NCBI RefSeq assembly: GCF_006159205.1
Contig: NZ_CP040812.1
Span: forward strand, 1,488,001-1,552,000
Length of the DNA: 64,000 bases
DNA from: Antarcticibacterium flavum
GTDB lineage: Bacteria; Bacteroidota; Bacteroidia; Flavobacteriales; Flavobacteriaceae
Direction: 5' to 3'
The notes under the pieces: generated by a model
Told to the model about the DNA's origin: nothing
The model's database searches: none
The model's input: the letters and a program-made list of their open reading frames with translations, nothing else
In this document: in pieces, positions 51,835-61,120 of the stretch
Position numbering within the stretch: the first letter of the stretch is position 1
Layout of the letters: every line of letters begins with the position of its first letter
Program-made: the position numbers and the translations under genes

Positions 51835-52209
51835 TTATTTTGTGTTTTTATCAGTAAAATCAGGGGGTTCAGGAGGATTGTACCGGTTAAGGTGACGCAG
51901 CTTTTCTGCCTTGATCCCCTCGATCATCAGCACCAGCTGACTCCAACTAACACTTCCTGACTGGAGCACTTTGGGAAGCGAGAACGTTCCTTTCTCAAGA
52001 CGTTTATAATAAATCACAAAGCCCCCGAATTCCCAGTGCAGGAGTTTGATATGGGTAGCCCTGCGGTTGATGAATATAAAAACATCGCCACTGATGGGAT
52101 TCTTTCCCATCTTGGCGGTGACCAGTCCCGATAGGCCCTGAAAACCCTTTCTCATATCGCAAGGCTGGCTAAAGAGGTAGTACCGATTGGAGGAACTTAA
52201 ACTAAACAT
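51835..52209 (-). CDS. tnpB: IS66 accessory protein TnpB (copy 2)
   Basis: A 124-residue IS66 Orf2 protein, complete, containing CDMRKGFQGLSGLV and FINRRATHIKLLHWE, required for transposition in the IS66 family. It is the intact counterpart of the frameshifted copy-1 gene. Confidence 0.92.
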   Translation of the reverse strand: MFSLSSSNRYYLFSQPCDMRKGFQGLSGLVTAKMGKNPISGDVFIFINRRATHIKLLHWEFGGFVIYYKRLEKGTFSLPKVLQSGSVSWSQLVLMIEGIKAEKLRHLNRYNPPEPPDFTDKNTK

Positions 52210-52212
52210 GGA

Positions 52213-52497
52213 TTACAGGTTTACAAGAGCCGCTAATTGGTTTAAACCAATCCCGGAGACTTCTAGCTGTACTCCATTAGGATATTTCAGTCGATATTGA
52301 GCGTGGAAGGAATCCGTTTTACCTGGAGTGATCTCTAAAAATCCTTCCGGAGCTTCCGATTTGCTGTTCTTCCATTTTTTGATCCAGTAATAAAAATTAC
52401 TCCGAATGATCCCATGCTTTTGACAAAAATCCTTTTTACTTAAACCACTAACTTCCCATTCCTGAATTAACTCAAACATATAGGCTTGCTTATCCAT
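52213..52497 (-). CDS. tnpA: IS66 accessory protein TnpA (copy 2)
   Basis: A 94-residue HTH protein identical to copy 1, spaced 3 bp from tnpB. Confidence 0.9.
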   Translation of the reverse strand: MDKQAYMFELIQEWEVSGLSKKDFCQKHGIIRSNFYYWIKKWKNSKSEAPEGFLEITPGKTDSFHAQYRLKYPNGVQLEVSGIGLNQLAALVNL

Positions 52498-52785
52498 CTC
52501 TTTTTTGGAGGCAAGCTAGAATTTATCTTAAGTTTACACCAGATGTACTTGGCCAACCGGATACAACTGAACAGTTAACCTATTCTAGCCCAGTTCACCT
52601 CCCTCATCCATTAATAATTTGGCCTGAATACCAATCCCACTGCCTCTTAGGCACTTGCATTCTCTAGATTAAAAATATATATTAGACATATTGAAAAGAT
52701 GTCCTAGATATACACACTTATTAGATAGGGGTGTTGTATCCAAAACAACTTGAATTTAAGGCACAAATGAAATTAAAAATTTTTA

Positions 52786-55700
52786 ATGTCAAAAGCTCCA
52801 AATATTAATCTTGATACCCAGCAATTTTTTTTGGATTTTGACTCTCTTCCTGATCCTTATCTATGCTGGCCGAATCAAGAAGATTTCCCGATAAATCTAC
52901 CCTATCCACCTCGAACAGTAGAAAGTGTGCTTTTAAATGATTTGTCAAAGTCTAGATCATTTATAATACTGACAGGATATACTTCGCTCTCCTACCTTAT
53001 AGATCAATTTGGAAAGACTGATAACTTAACAGAGGGGAAAACCATTAAAGTAGTTTTAGGTTTTGACCCAAATTTTAGAGGAAGAAAACGGTATCATGTA
53101 AGACCTCTTGATAAGGAAATAAAAGAATACTGGTTATTGAAAGGGCTTTCAATCTTGCAAGGGGGAAGTGTAATTAGCTTAATCTCAAAAATTGATAAGG
53201 AAATAATCAAGTTCAAGTTTTTTAACAAGCTTCACGCCAAAATTTATGTAGGAGATTCAACAGCGATGATTGGCTCCGCTAATTTCAGTCAAAACGGTTT
53301 AACAAAGCAAACTGAGGCAAACCTTAGAGTTATGATTGATGAAGAGAAAAATAAATACGATGCGATTAAAACAATAGCTGAGAATTACTACATCAAGGCG
53401 AATAATTATAATGAATTGGTTGACTTGCTTCAAACTTTGATTGGACAGGTAGATTGGAGAGATGCTCTGGCCAGAGCAATATCTGAGATATTAGACGGAG
53501 GTTGGTTATCAGAATATAAAAACTTAATGGCCAAATTGGGTAATACTAAATTATGGCCCACTCAATGGCGAGGTCTTGCACAAGCGATGACAATTCTTCA
53601 GGAGAATTCCAATGTTTTAATAGCTGATCCAACAGGGGCGGGAAAAACCAAACTTTGCTCCACAATAATTTTAGCATTGGAAAGCTGGCTTTACGAAACC
53701 GGCAATAGAGAAAAAGCAAATTCTATAATTGTATGTCCGCCCCTTGTAATGGACAAATGGAGACAAGAATTTCAAGAACTTTCCACTATTTCAAACAATC
53801 AAATTTCAAATGGTACTTTGAGCAATGGAAGGCTCAAAAAACTTAAAATTGCAGAAAGTGAATTGAAGCTTGCGAACATTCTGGCTATTGATGAGGCCCA
53901 CAATTATCTAAATATAAATTCTAAAAGAAGTATTGCAATAAGACGAAACAATGCAGATTTTAAAATTCTTATAACTGCCACACCAATTAATAAAAAACTT
54001 GATGACCTTTTGAAAATCGTAGAGCTTCTGGACCTTGATAATTTAGATGATGAGAGCTTTGAATCTTTTAAAAACCTCAAACTTCGCCCAGATCTTAAAA
54101 ACCCTAGAGACACTGAAATATTAAAACAATTTGTAAGTAAGTTTACCGTAAGAAGAACTAAAAAGTCTATAAACGAACAGATAGCTAAGGAACCTGCCCT
54201 TTATGAAAATGCATTGGGTAATACTTGTAGATTTCCAACCCAGATAGCAAAAACATATCGAACGTTAGAAACGGAAAAGGATAAAGAAATTGTAGAACAA
54301 ATAAATAATTTATGTCTTAGGATAAAAGGAATAACTTACCTCAAACAAACTAAAAAACCTAAATTCAAACTTAAAGAAGAAGAACGGCAGAGCTATATAG
54401 AAAGACGATTAACGGCCTCAAAGTTTTTATCAATTTATGTAATACGGCATAGATTAAGATCATCAAGAGTAGCTCTTTTGGAGCACATCATAGGAATGGA
54501 AGAATTGCAAAAATGGGAGCGATTCGATTGTATCAAAGTTGCCCAAAACAAGATAAAATTGGATGAGATTGATAAGTTAATTTCAAAAAACAGACTTCCA
54601 TATATCCATAAAGATTTTAAAGAGTGCGAATGGCCAAAATGGATGGTTGATAAAAATGAATACAAAAAAGCATGCCAGGAAGAGCGGGAGTTATATAGTA
54701 GAATAGCTGCTTTAGTAAAAAAACTATCTCCCGCAAGGGAAAACGGCAAAGCAAAGGAATTAATAAGACAACTTAAAGATCACGAAAAAATATTAGCTTT
54801 TGATAATTGTGTTATTACCCTTCATTACTTAAAATATAAAATATTAGGAATTAAGCCCTCGGCCAAAATATTGCTAGCCACTGGGGATACCGGGAAGGAG
54901 AGCGATGAAGTGTTGGAAAAATTTAAACTAACCTCCAAAAATTCCCAAGAAATTATAGCTTTATGCTCAGATAAAATGTCAGAAGGAGTTGACCTCCAAA
55001 AAGCTTCTGCGGTTACCTTACTGGATCTTCCAAGTGTAATAAGAATTGTTGAACAACGATTTGGCAGAATTGACCGAATGGATACTCCTTTCAAAGAAAT
55101 CGAAATGTACTGGCCAGATGACAGCACTGAATTTTCGTTAAAAGGAGATAAGCGTCTTTTTGAATTAACAGATCTGGTGCACGATACTATAGGTTCAAAT
55201 TTTGAAGTACCGGACAACCTTAAATTTAAACATTTTTCTGAAACTGAGGATATAAAGCACATAATAAAAGAATATGAAGCTTATGAATTGGCTGATGATT
55301 CCTGGGAAGGCATTAACGATAGTTTCCAACCCATATTGGATTTAAAGCAAGGTGATAATCCTTTAATTTCAGAAGAAGAATACAATTCGTATAAAAATGT
55401 AAAAGCCTCTGTGAAAACAGGAGTGAGTTTTTTAAAAAGTGATAAAAAATGGTGTTTTATAGCAGTACGGGGAGATAAAGCAAAAAGCCCAAAATGGTAT
55501 TTTATTGATGCCGAAAATAAGCAAACAGTGTTTACAGAATTTCAGGAAATATGTGGTCTACTTAGACAGCATATAGGAACTAAACAAGTTAAAGTTGAAT
55601 GGAACGATGATTATTTAGAATACTACCTTAACATACTTAGGAAAAAGGAATTTGATTTACTAGCTCCTAAAAAAAGGCGGGCATTGGATGTGGCGAGACA

Positions 55701-56064
55701 TATCCTATCCCACAAAATTACGCCACGAAATATTGATAAATATGAAAAAGGAATAATTAAACAGCTCCTAAAACTATTTAATGAGGAAAACAAATTTGTC
55801 AACCTTGATGAATTTGCCTCAACCTGGATAAAGATTTTACAACCTTATTTAGATGATAAGCGAAATAAAAGTCGAAATAGCAGGCACGTTTACAATTTGA
55901 ATAATTTGAAAAGTACTGCTGAAGTAAAAAGAATTAACTTTGATAAAGAACAACTGCAAGAAATTTTTGAAAATGCACCTCAGTATGAGGAAATCGACCA
56001 TAAGATAGCTTCATGTATTGTTGGTGTGCCCGTTAAGGGTAATGATATTTGTAAGGCTATTTAA
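52786..56064 (+). CDS. Fusion of PLD-type nuclease and SF2 helicase
   Basis: The 1092-residue protein starts with a PLD domain holding one HKD motif (His150, Lys152, Asp157 in HAKIYVGD, then IGSANFS), followed by an SNF2-like SF2 helicase: Walker A PTGAGKT (about 282-288), DEAH (369-372), TATP (397-400) and motif VI EQRFGRIDR (about 755-763). The C-terminal 250 residues are unassigned. A single HKD implies activity as a dimer. It would translocate on nucleic acid and cleave it, a plausible anti-phage effector. It resembles neither DISARM (separate drmC) nor the SF1-type Mokosh fusion. It follows IS66 copy 2 by about 220 bp. Confidence 0.82.
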   Translation: MSKAPNINLDTQQFFLDFDSLPDPYLCWPNQEDFPINLPYPPRTVESVLLNDLSKSRSFIILTGYTSLSYLIDQFGKTDNLTEGKTIKVVLGFDPNFRGRKRYHVRPLDKEIKEYWLLKGLSILQGGSVISLISKIDKEIIKFKFFNKLHAKIYVGDSTAMIGSANFSQNGLTKQTEANLRVMIDEEKNKYDAIKTIAENYYIKANNYNELVDLLQTLIGQVDWRDALARAISEILDGGWLSEYKNLMAKLGNTKLWPTQWRGLAQAMTILQENSNVLIADPTGAGKTKLCSTIILALESWLYETGNREKANSIIVCPPLVMDKWRQEFQELSTISNNQISNGTLSNGRLKKLKIAESELKLANILAIDEAHNYLNINSKRSIAIRRNNADFKILITATPINKKLDDLLKIVELLDLDNLDDESFESFKNLKLRPDLKNPRDTEILKQFVSKFTVRRTKKSINEQIAKEPALYENALGNTCRFPTQIAKTYRTLETEKDKEIVEQINNLCLRIKGITYLKQTKKPKFKLKEEERQSYIERRLTASKFLSIYVIRHRLRSSRVALLEHIIGMEELQKWERFDCIKVAQNKIKLDEIDKLISKNRLPYIHKDFKECEWPKWMVDKNEYKKACQEERELYSRIAALVKKLSPARENGKAKELIRQLKDHEKILAFDNCVITLHYLKYKILGIKPSAKILLATGDTGKESDEVLEKFKLTSKNSQEIIALCSDKMSEGVDLQKASAVTLLDLPSVIRIVEQRFGRIDRMDTPFKEIEMYWPDDSTEFSLKGDKRLFELTDLVHDTIGSNFEVPDNLKFKHFSETEDIKHIIKEYEAYELADDSWEGINDSFQPILDLKQGDNPLISEEEYNSYKNVKASVKTGVSFLKSDKKWCFIAVRGDKAKSPKWYFIDAENKQTVFTEFQEICGLLRQHIGTKQVKVEWNDDYLEYYLNILRKKEFDLLAPKKRRALDVARHILSHKITPRNIDKYEKGIIKQLLKLFNEENKFVNLDEFASTWIKILQPYLDDKRNKSRNSRHVYNLNNLKSTAEVKRINFDKEQLQEIFENAPQYEEIDHKIASCIVGVPVKGNDICKAI

Positions 56065-56169
56065 TGTTTAGGTATAATTAGTGGGATCACAATTCTGCTA
56101 AAATTTGAGTAAACCTCACAGACAGCTTAAGTAGTCATTTTCAAATCGGTTGAACTAAATTATAAGCAA

Positions 56170-56382
56170 ATGGTAAACTGGGCCCGTCTTTTGGATATAG
56201 TAAATAATCCTGAAAAATATGAAAATGATCCTGAGGTTTTAATCCAACAGGTACTCGACTCTCTTTCTTCTGTATTGATTTTGGAAATTCTATCAAAATC
56301 TAAATTGGAAAAACAAGACAAATTAATTCCATATTTGGTAAAAGAAATAGAACGTAGAAGATTAAATTATCCTCCCTTCTAA
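56170..56382 (+). CDS. Small helical protein (70 aa), unknown function
   Basis: A 70-residue acidic/basic helical protein (WARLLDIVNNPEKYENDP ... YLVKEIERRRLNYPPF) without signal or membrane segment. It lies between the PLD-helicase and the exonuclease-BRCT gene and may be a small partner of one of them. No family is recognised. Confidence 0.55.
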   Translation: MVNWARLLDIVNNPEKYENDPEVLIQQVLDSLSSVLILEILSKSKLEKQDKLIPYLVKEIERRRLNYPPF

Positions 56383-56512
56383 TTTTAAAATGTAATGTGC
56401 ATTATGGATAACCACATTTCATTTTGAAAGATTATTTGTAGAATTGTGATGTAGAACATAAAAGAAGTTTTTCTTATTGATGATTCTGTCCCTTTTTTCC
56501 AAATTAATCTAA

Positions 56513-57676
56513 ATGGCAATGTTCAATTGGTTTAAAAAAAGCAAACTTAAAAACGATTCGGTTAATATTGCTATTGCCGGAGTAAATCCCCATACTGATA
56601 ACGAATTTTTATTTTATGATTTTGTCGCTACCGCATACCCACCACATTTAGAAAAATGGTGTGCCGCGGTGAAAAAGAATAACATAAAATTCAAATCTCA
56701 GTATAAGCAGGCCATACAGGAAAAAATAAAAACAGGAAAATTTAGAAATCCGCATTGTTTTCCTGAGTACTTTGATAACCAGTTTGACTACATCGCAATA
56801 GATTTCGAAACAGCAAATAAAAACAGAGTAAGTGCGTGCGCTATTGGATTAGTATTTATAAAAGATTATAAAATAGCACATAAAGTAAGCTTCAATATTA
56901 AACCACCCATCACAGAAAAATTTTCTCCATTCCATATAAACTTACACGGTATTTGCCAGGAAGATGTTGATCATTGGGAACATTTTGATGAACTATGGGA
57001 AAATGAATTATCAAAATACTTAAATGACAGCCTTATTGTCTTTCACAATGCGAGTATGGATTTGAGCATTTTGAAAAACCTATTTAAGCATTATAATATA
57101 TCCGGTTTTGATATAAGCTATATTGACACTATGCATCTAGCAGAAAAAAGTGGACAACCTAAGAAACTTGAAGATCTCGCTGCTAAATTTGAAATTGAAA
57201 TAGAGAACCTCCACGACCCGGTTTCAGATGCCAAAACCTGTGCATTTATCTTTAATGAGCTTATTGACATTTATCCAGGTTATGAAAAATTAATAAGAAA
57301 ACTAAATCATGAAGAGGAAATTCAAAAGCAAAGGAAAAGCCAGGTTTCTACAGAGGTCAAAAATGACAACATTGATATAATCCAGGAATATTCAATTTCA
57401 AAGGTAGAAATCCAAAACATAGATATTTCGAATAAGGGATTTTTATTCTCCGGGGAATTAACTCAGGATAGAAATGATTGTAAAGAGTTCATTATAAGTA
57501 ATGGAGGAGTAATTAAATCTGGTGTGACCAGTAAAGTTGATTTTGTAGTCATTGGAGCAGATTACGGCTGGGCAAAAATTCAAAAAGTTCATGAACTCAA
57601 TTCAAAAAAGAATTGCAACATCAAAATTTTGTCAAACTCAGATTTTAATTTGCTTAAAGAAAAGTCCGCGAATTAA
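56513..57676 (+). CDS. DEDDh 3'-5' exonuclease with C-terminal BRCT domain
   Basis: A 387-residue protein. An N-terminal extension (1-90) precedes a DnaQ-like exonuclease with all DEDDh residues visible: Asp97 and Glu99 in AIDFET, Asp183 in HNASMD, His234 and Asp239 in HDPVSDA. Residues about 305-385 form a BRCT domain (KGFLFSGELTQDR...ISNGGVIKSGVTSKVDFVVIG). The combination resembles polymerase-epsilon-like exonucleases with BRCT found in many bacteria. In this island it may act in defence or repair with the PLD-helicase; that is inference. Confidence 0.83.
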   Translation: MAMFNWFKKSKLKNDSVNIAIAGVNPHTDNEFLFYDFVATAYPPHLEKWCAAVKKNNIKFKSQYKQAIQEKIKTGKFRNPHCFPEYFDNQFDYIAIDFETANKNRVSACAIGLVFIKDYKIAHKVSFNIKPPITEKFSPFHINLHGICQEDVDHWEHFDELWENELSKYLNDSLIVFHNASMDLSILKNLFKHYNISGFDISYIDTMHLAEKSGQPKKLEDLAAKFEIEIENLHDPVSDAKTCAFIFNELIDIYPGYEKLIRKLNHEEEIQKQRKSQVSTEVKNDNIDIIQEYSISKVEIQNIDISNKGFLFSGELTQDRNDCKEFIISNGGVIKSGVTSKVDFVVIGADYGWAKIQKVHELNSKKNCNIKILSNSDFNLLKEKSAN

Positions 57677-57755
57677 GAATGAGGATAGCCTTAAAGGAAT
57701 ATTGTCACAGTTTAAATAACCCTGCTGTCTAAACAATCAAAATAAACTTATAATT

Positions 57756-58040
57756 ATGAACCTAAAAAAACTTTTCTTTCTGTTAACTATTCTAATAACT
57801 TTAAGTTGTGACGCAGAAAAATTCACTACAGCTAATGGAGAAGTACACGAGGTCTCTTCATTAATTGGGATGGATGTTTTTGACATTGCGTATGGCTACA
57901 GTGAGGTAAGTCCTGAGACATTAAATGGAACTAACAACCAAAAATGGGTTGTTTACTATAAAGATATTGATGTTACACTGGTAACTAACAAATCAACAAA
58001 TATTGTCCAAAGTGCTTCAAAAGGTAAAAATCCAGAATAA
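57756..58040 (+). CDS. Small lipoprotein, unknown function
   Basis: A 94-residue lipoprotein (MNLKKLFFLLTILITLSC, Cys18) with a compact mature domain (SLIGMDVFDIAYGYSEVSPE ... WVVYYKDIDVTLVTNKSTN). No family is recognised. Confidence 0.65.
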   Translation: MNLKKLFFLLTILITLSCDAEKFTTANGEVHEVSSLIGMDVFDIAYGYSEVSPETLNGTNNQKWVVYYKDIDVTLVTNKSTNIVQSASKGKNPE

Positions 58041-58604
58041 ATTATTTTGGGTAGAAAGAATTATGAGTAAAATTATATTTAATCTTGTTAATTATAGTTG
58101 ACCAAAAATTCCATCATCTTGTAATCTAATTGGTCATTCCTTCAATAATTACAGCTTTTTCTACTCATTATGAGGGCAAAAATTTTGATACTATTTTTTC
58201 TTACCTGTAAATCTTAAGCTGTTGCTTTCTTATATAAAAAGCTCTACCTGTACCTAGTGATAATTCTTTACTTTCCAATCCTTCCTTATAATCGTTTTTC
58301 GTCATCCCCCACTCAAAATAACATTAAAGAAAAACTGTATTAGCCATTATTTAAACCAGATAAAAACCAATAAAAACCGATGATTAGCAATTAATAAAAA
58401 AAATAGTTTTTAATTTGTAGAAAATTCCTACAAATTAAAAACTACCTATATTAAAATATTCGCTTTTCAATGTCAGTATTGCTAACATATAGTTACTTGG
58501 AATTTATTGTTCTTAAAATAACTTAGCAGCAGTAATTTTTTCAAGTTTTTACCTTCAGCTCAAGGGGTGAAATGAAAATTTCTTAAGCACAAATTTTATT
58601 ACAA
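58041..58604. other. Gene-free stretch with a perfect 17-bp inverted repeat
   Basis: The only notable structure is a perfect 17-bp inverted repeat, tagtttttaatttgtag at 58404-58420 and its complement at 58428-58444, with a 7-nt loop. There is no T-run after it. It may be an operator or an RNA hairpin. The rest of this A+T-rich 560-bp gap shows nothing I can name. Confidence 0.7.
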
Positions 58605-59030
58605 ATGTTTTATTCTCTTAGTTTATTATGTACCGTACCGAGCGATATACTGTATCCTGAAATAAAGGAAGCTTTAAAAAATTTAGAGTTCCAGAATAGA
58701 TCCAATAGCCTTAACGGCCTATTAGTTTTTGCTGAGGGAAATATTTTCTTAGTGCTGGAAGGAGAAAAAAATACAGTGGAATTGGCATATAAGAAGCTCC
58801 AAAAAAATCCAATACTTTCTAAAATTATTACTGTTTTCAAAAATGCCATTGAAATTTCTACAATAGCTAAACCAATTTTTTTAATCTGCGACCTCACGTT
58901 CCATCCTTTAAATATCGATAAATCAATGAAGCATTTGGTTTCGAGGATGACACCTACTTCAAATGCAGTAAAAGAGATCCTCAAGGCATTTGCTCAAACG
59001 GCTAATAAACAAAACACAAGCACCTATTAA
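58605..59030 (+). CDS. BLUF-like domain protein lacking the flavin-signalling residues
   Basis: A 141-residue protein with the BLUF pattern of helix, SLNGLLVFAEGNIFLVLEGE, then helix (TVELAYKKLQKNP) and strand. In true BLUF photoreceptors a Tyr near position 8 and a Gln just before LEG interact with FAD. By hand alignment these places hold Leu (SLSLLCTV and FLVLEG), so it is probably not a normal light sensor. It could be a descendant with a ligand-free or protein-binding role. Confidence 0.6.
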   Translation: MFYSLSLLCTVPSDILYPEIKEALKNLEFQNRSNSLNGLLVFAEGNIFLVLEGEKNTVELAYKKLQKNPILSKIITVFKNAIEISTIAKPIFLICDLTFHPLNIDKSMKHLVSRMTPTSNAVKEILKAFAQTANKQNTSTY

Positions 59031-59513
59031 GAGCAAATGGAAAGGAGATTGAGGATTGATGAAGTTTTATTGCACTTTTAAATTTTTAAAAAAATTCAAA
59101 TAAAAAATAAGGATAACATCCAGCTGCAATCTTCTGATTATTAATGTTTTGTTAAAAACAAACTTTAGCATGGTGATTATATTAATAGTTTATAGTTTTG
59201 GTAAAATTCAATTCCCTCGGAGTACAGATAATGAAAAAAATACCCCCTTATTTAATTCTACCATTTGTTTTGTTACTACCCTCCACAAGTCTTTTTATTA
59301 CAATTTTATACCTCAACATTTAATATTCGGGCAAGGCCCTACCTTTGTTCTTATGGTGTGGATACTTATAAAAAGTGTTCACACCTTTTTTTGGCATCAT
59401 TGGGAAAATTATTTCCTGAATTCACAGATAAATCTATCGTCTTTACGGAAAACCGTAATTAACAACCATTGATACATTGTATTTTAGAAGAATAATCTAA
59501 AATTTCAGCAAAA
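59031..59513. other. Gene-free stretch
   Basis: Two overlapping frames of 65 and 107 codons occur here, but their products have no signal, domain or convincing composition. I see no gene or structure. Confidence 0.5.
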
Positions 59514-60164
59514 ATGAAAAAACTTTATTTTCTCCCCCTGTTTATTTTTCTTTTTTATTCCTGTTCAAATCCTCTTCAAAAGGAATATAATGAAGAAACT
59601 TTGGCTGAAGATGCCAAAGAATTAAAAGAAAGCGGCAACCTCAATGAAAAAGAAGCAGAGCTTCTTGCTGGTTGGATTGTAAAATCAAAGCTTTCAGGTG
59701 AGGACCTGGAAGGTAAAACATACAAAGAAATACTGGATGAAGCCAGGGACTACAAAAAAGAACAGGAGGAACTGGCAGAAAGAACAAGGAGGGAAGAAGA
59801 GGAAAAAAGACAACTTTTAGGATCTGTCCTAACTGTAGCTATGTATAATAAAGGATATGATAAAAGAAGATATCAGGAATATCTTACCTATAGCCTTGCA
59901 TTCGAAAACACTTCAGATAAAGATATACGGGCCTTTAAAGGTTCACTGGTAATAAATGACCTATTTGATACTGAAATTAAATCCATAAATCTCACTGTTG
60001 ATGATCCCATTATTGCCGGTGAAACTTACCGTGGCACCTATACTACAGATTACAACCAATTTATGGATGAAGACAGCAGATTGAGAAGTAAAAAAATGGA
60101 AGATCTCAAGGTTGTATGGACGCCTGAGAAAATTATATTCACTGATGGTTCAACGCTGGAGTAA
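59514..60164 (+). CDS. Lipoprotein with coiled coil and FxxTSDK-type beta domain
   Basis: A 216-residue lipoprotein (LFYSC, Cys17). Residues 25-100 are helical and highly charged (KEQEELAERTRREEEEKRQ), and residues about 115-215 form a beta-rich domain (LTYSLAFENTSDKDIRAFKGSLVINDLF ... LKVVWTPEKIIFTDG). The latter resembles extracytoplasmic FxLYD-like domains. It ends 5 bp before the next gene, so the two are probably one operon. Confidence 0.7.
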   Translation: MKKLYFLPLFIFLFYSCSNPLQKEYNEETLAEDAKELKESGNLNEKEAELLAGWIVKSKLSGEDLEGKTYKEILDEARDYKKEQEELAERTRREEEEKRQLLGSVLTVAMYNKGYDKRRYQEYLTYSLAFENTSDKDIRAFKGSLVINDLFDTEIKSINLTVDDPIIAGETYRGTYTTDYNQFMDEDSRLRSKKMEDLKVVWTPEKIIFTDGSTLE

Positions 60165-60169
60165 TTAGA

Positions 60170-60850
60170 ATGGAAAAGTTTCCCACAGCCAAAATAATAG
60201 AATTTAGAAGAAAAAAGTCTGATTCCTCAAAATTAACTCTCCTTAAAAACTTAAAAACACCGAAAATTAAGGAAAAAAATTCGGAAGGAGGAAACTATTG
60301 GACCACCTCAATTAGCGCAATTAGTAAATATTTCAAAACAGAAGAAAAGGAACTTATTCTTGATAAAATAAATGATCTACTTGGTAGGTATAATTTAGCT
60401 CAGGCGAAGACATCAAAAGGAATGTATTTAAAAAATATTGAAATACTCCACAACTTTGAAAATTTCGATTTTACTTCTTACAAACCTGAAAGCACTTTAA
60501 GTTATAAAGCGAAACCTAATGAAAAATCCATAGTTAAAATAAAAGGTGTTCCGCTCCAAATACGCCCGCAACATGTTTACAGCTATAAAGAAAATAATGA
60601 AGACAAAATTGGGGCTATTTGGTTTGTTTCAATTAAAGATGGTTTTAATCCAGGTGAAATAGGAATTTTCACAGAAGCTTTAAATGAATATTTATTTAGC
60701 AACTATTCCAAAAATTATATCATCGAGCCAGATTTTTGTATAGCCGTGGATGTTTCTAGTTTAAACAGTGTAAAATACAGCCAGATTACCAGCGGTGAAA
60801 TTCCATCTTTATTACATTCCAGTCTGGAGTCAATCCAAAAACTTCTATAA
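60170..60850 (+). CDS. Conserved-looking cytoplasmic protein, unknown function
   Basis: A 226-residue protein with a basic N-terminal half and a C-terminal alpha/beta domain (GAIWFVSIKDGFNPGEIGIFTEALNEYLF ... FCIAVDVSSLNSVKYSQI). No family is recognised. It follows the lipoprotein gene by 5 bp. Confidence 0.65.
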   Translation: MEKFPTAKIIEFRRKKSDSSKLTLLKNLKTPKIKEKNSEGGNYWTTSISAISKYFKTEEKELILDKINDLLGRYNLAQAKTSKGMYLKNIEILHNFENFDFTSYKPESTLSYKAKPNEKSIVKIKGVPLQIRPQHVYSYKENNEDKIGAIWFVSIKDGFNPGEIGIFTEALNEYLFSNYSKNYIIEPDFCIAVDVSSLNSVKYSQITSGEIPSLLHSSLESIQKLL

Positions 60851-60969
60851 AGGTTATTTTGAAGGGAGGATTTTTAAACATTTTAGGTCAAAGGACATTT
60901 AATTCTTTAAGAAAATATTTAGATTTACAATCACATACAATTTCCATTGTCCCTACACTCTGGAAGCTG

Positions 60970-61067
60970 AAATTCTAAACCATGAATCGCTTATATGGCA
61001 GAAGCAGACTTCCTTTTAATTACCCCAAATAACAAATGACGCAATCCAAACAACAACTGGAACAAAA
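60970..61067 (+). repeat. Duplicated hsdM leader and 5' end (left copy)
   Basis: This ~97-bp stretch matches 62064-62160, which covers the leader and first ten codons of hsdM (MTQSKQQLEQ). The left copy keeps the ATG (61036) but diverges after GGAACAA and stops after 25 codons. The two copies flank the 314-aa gene as direct repeats, with roughly a dozen mismatches. Confidence 0.85.
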
Positions 61068-61120
61068 TTTTCAGGCACTCCGTGCAGTTCTAGTTTTAGA
61101 CGTTATTCAATAAAAAATAA

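Larger units (their letters stand above)
50108..52564 (-). mobile_element. IS66-family element, copy 2 (2457 bp), inverted
   Basis: The same element is in reverse orientation with complete tnpA, tnpB and tnpC. It is flanked by its own 8-bp duplication AACTGAAC (50100-50107 and 52565-52572). Together with copy 1 it encloses 889 bp holding the HNH gene. Confidence 0.94.

Noticed and set aside
46763..52564. Composite transposon carrying the HNH gene
   Set aside because: Each IS66 has its own target duplication, so the present structure came from two separate insertions; joint mobility is possible but not shown.
59149..59472. 107-codon frame between the BLUF-like gene and the lipoprotein gene
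   Set aside because: No domain or signal is evident, the composition is uneven and another frame overlaps it; judged non-coding.
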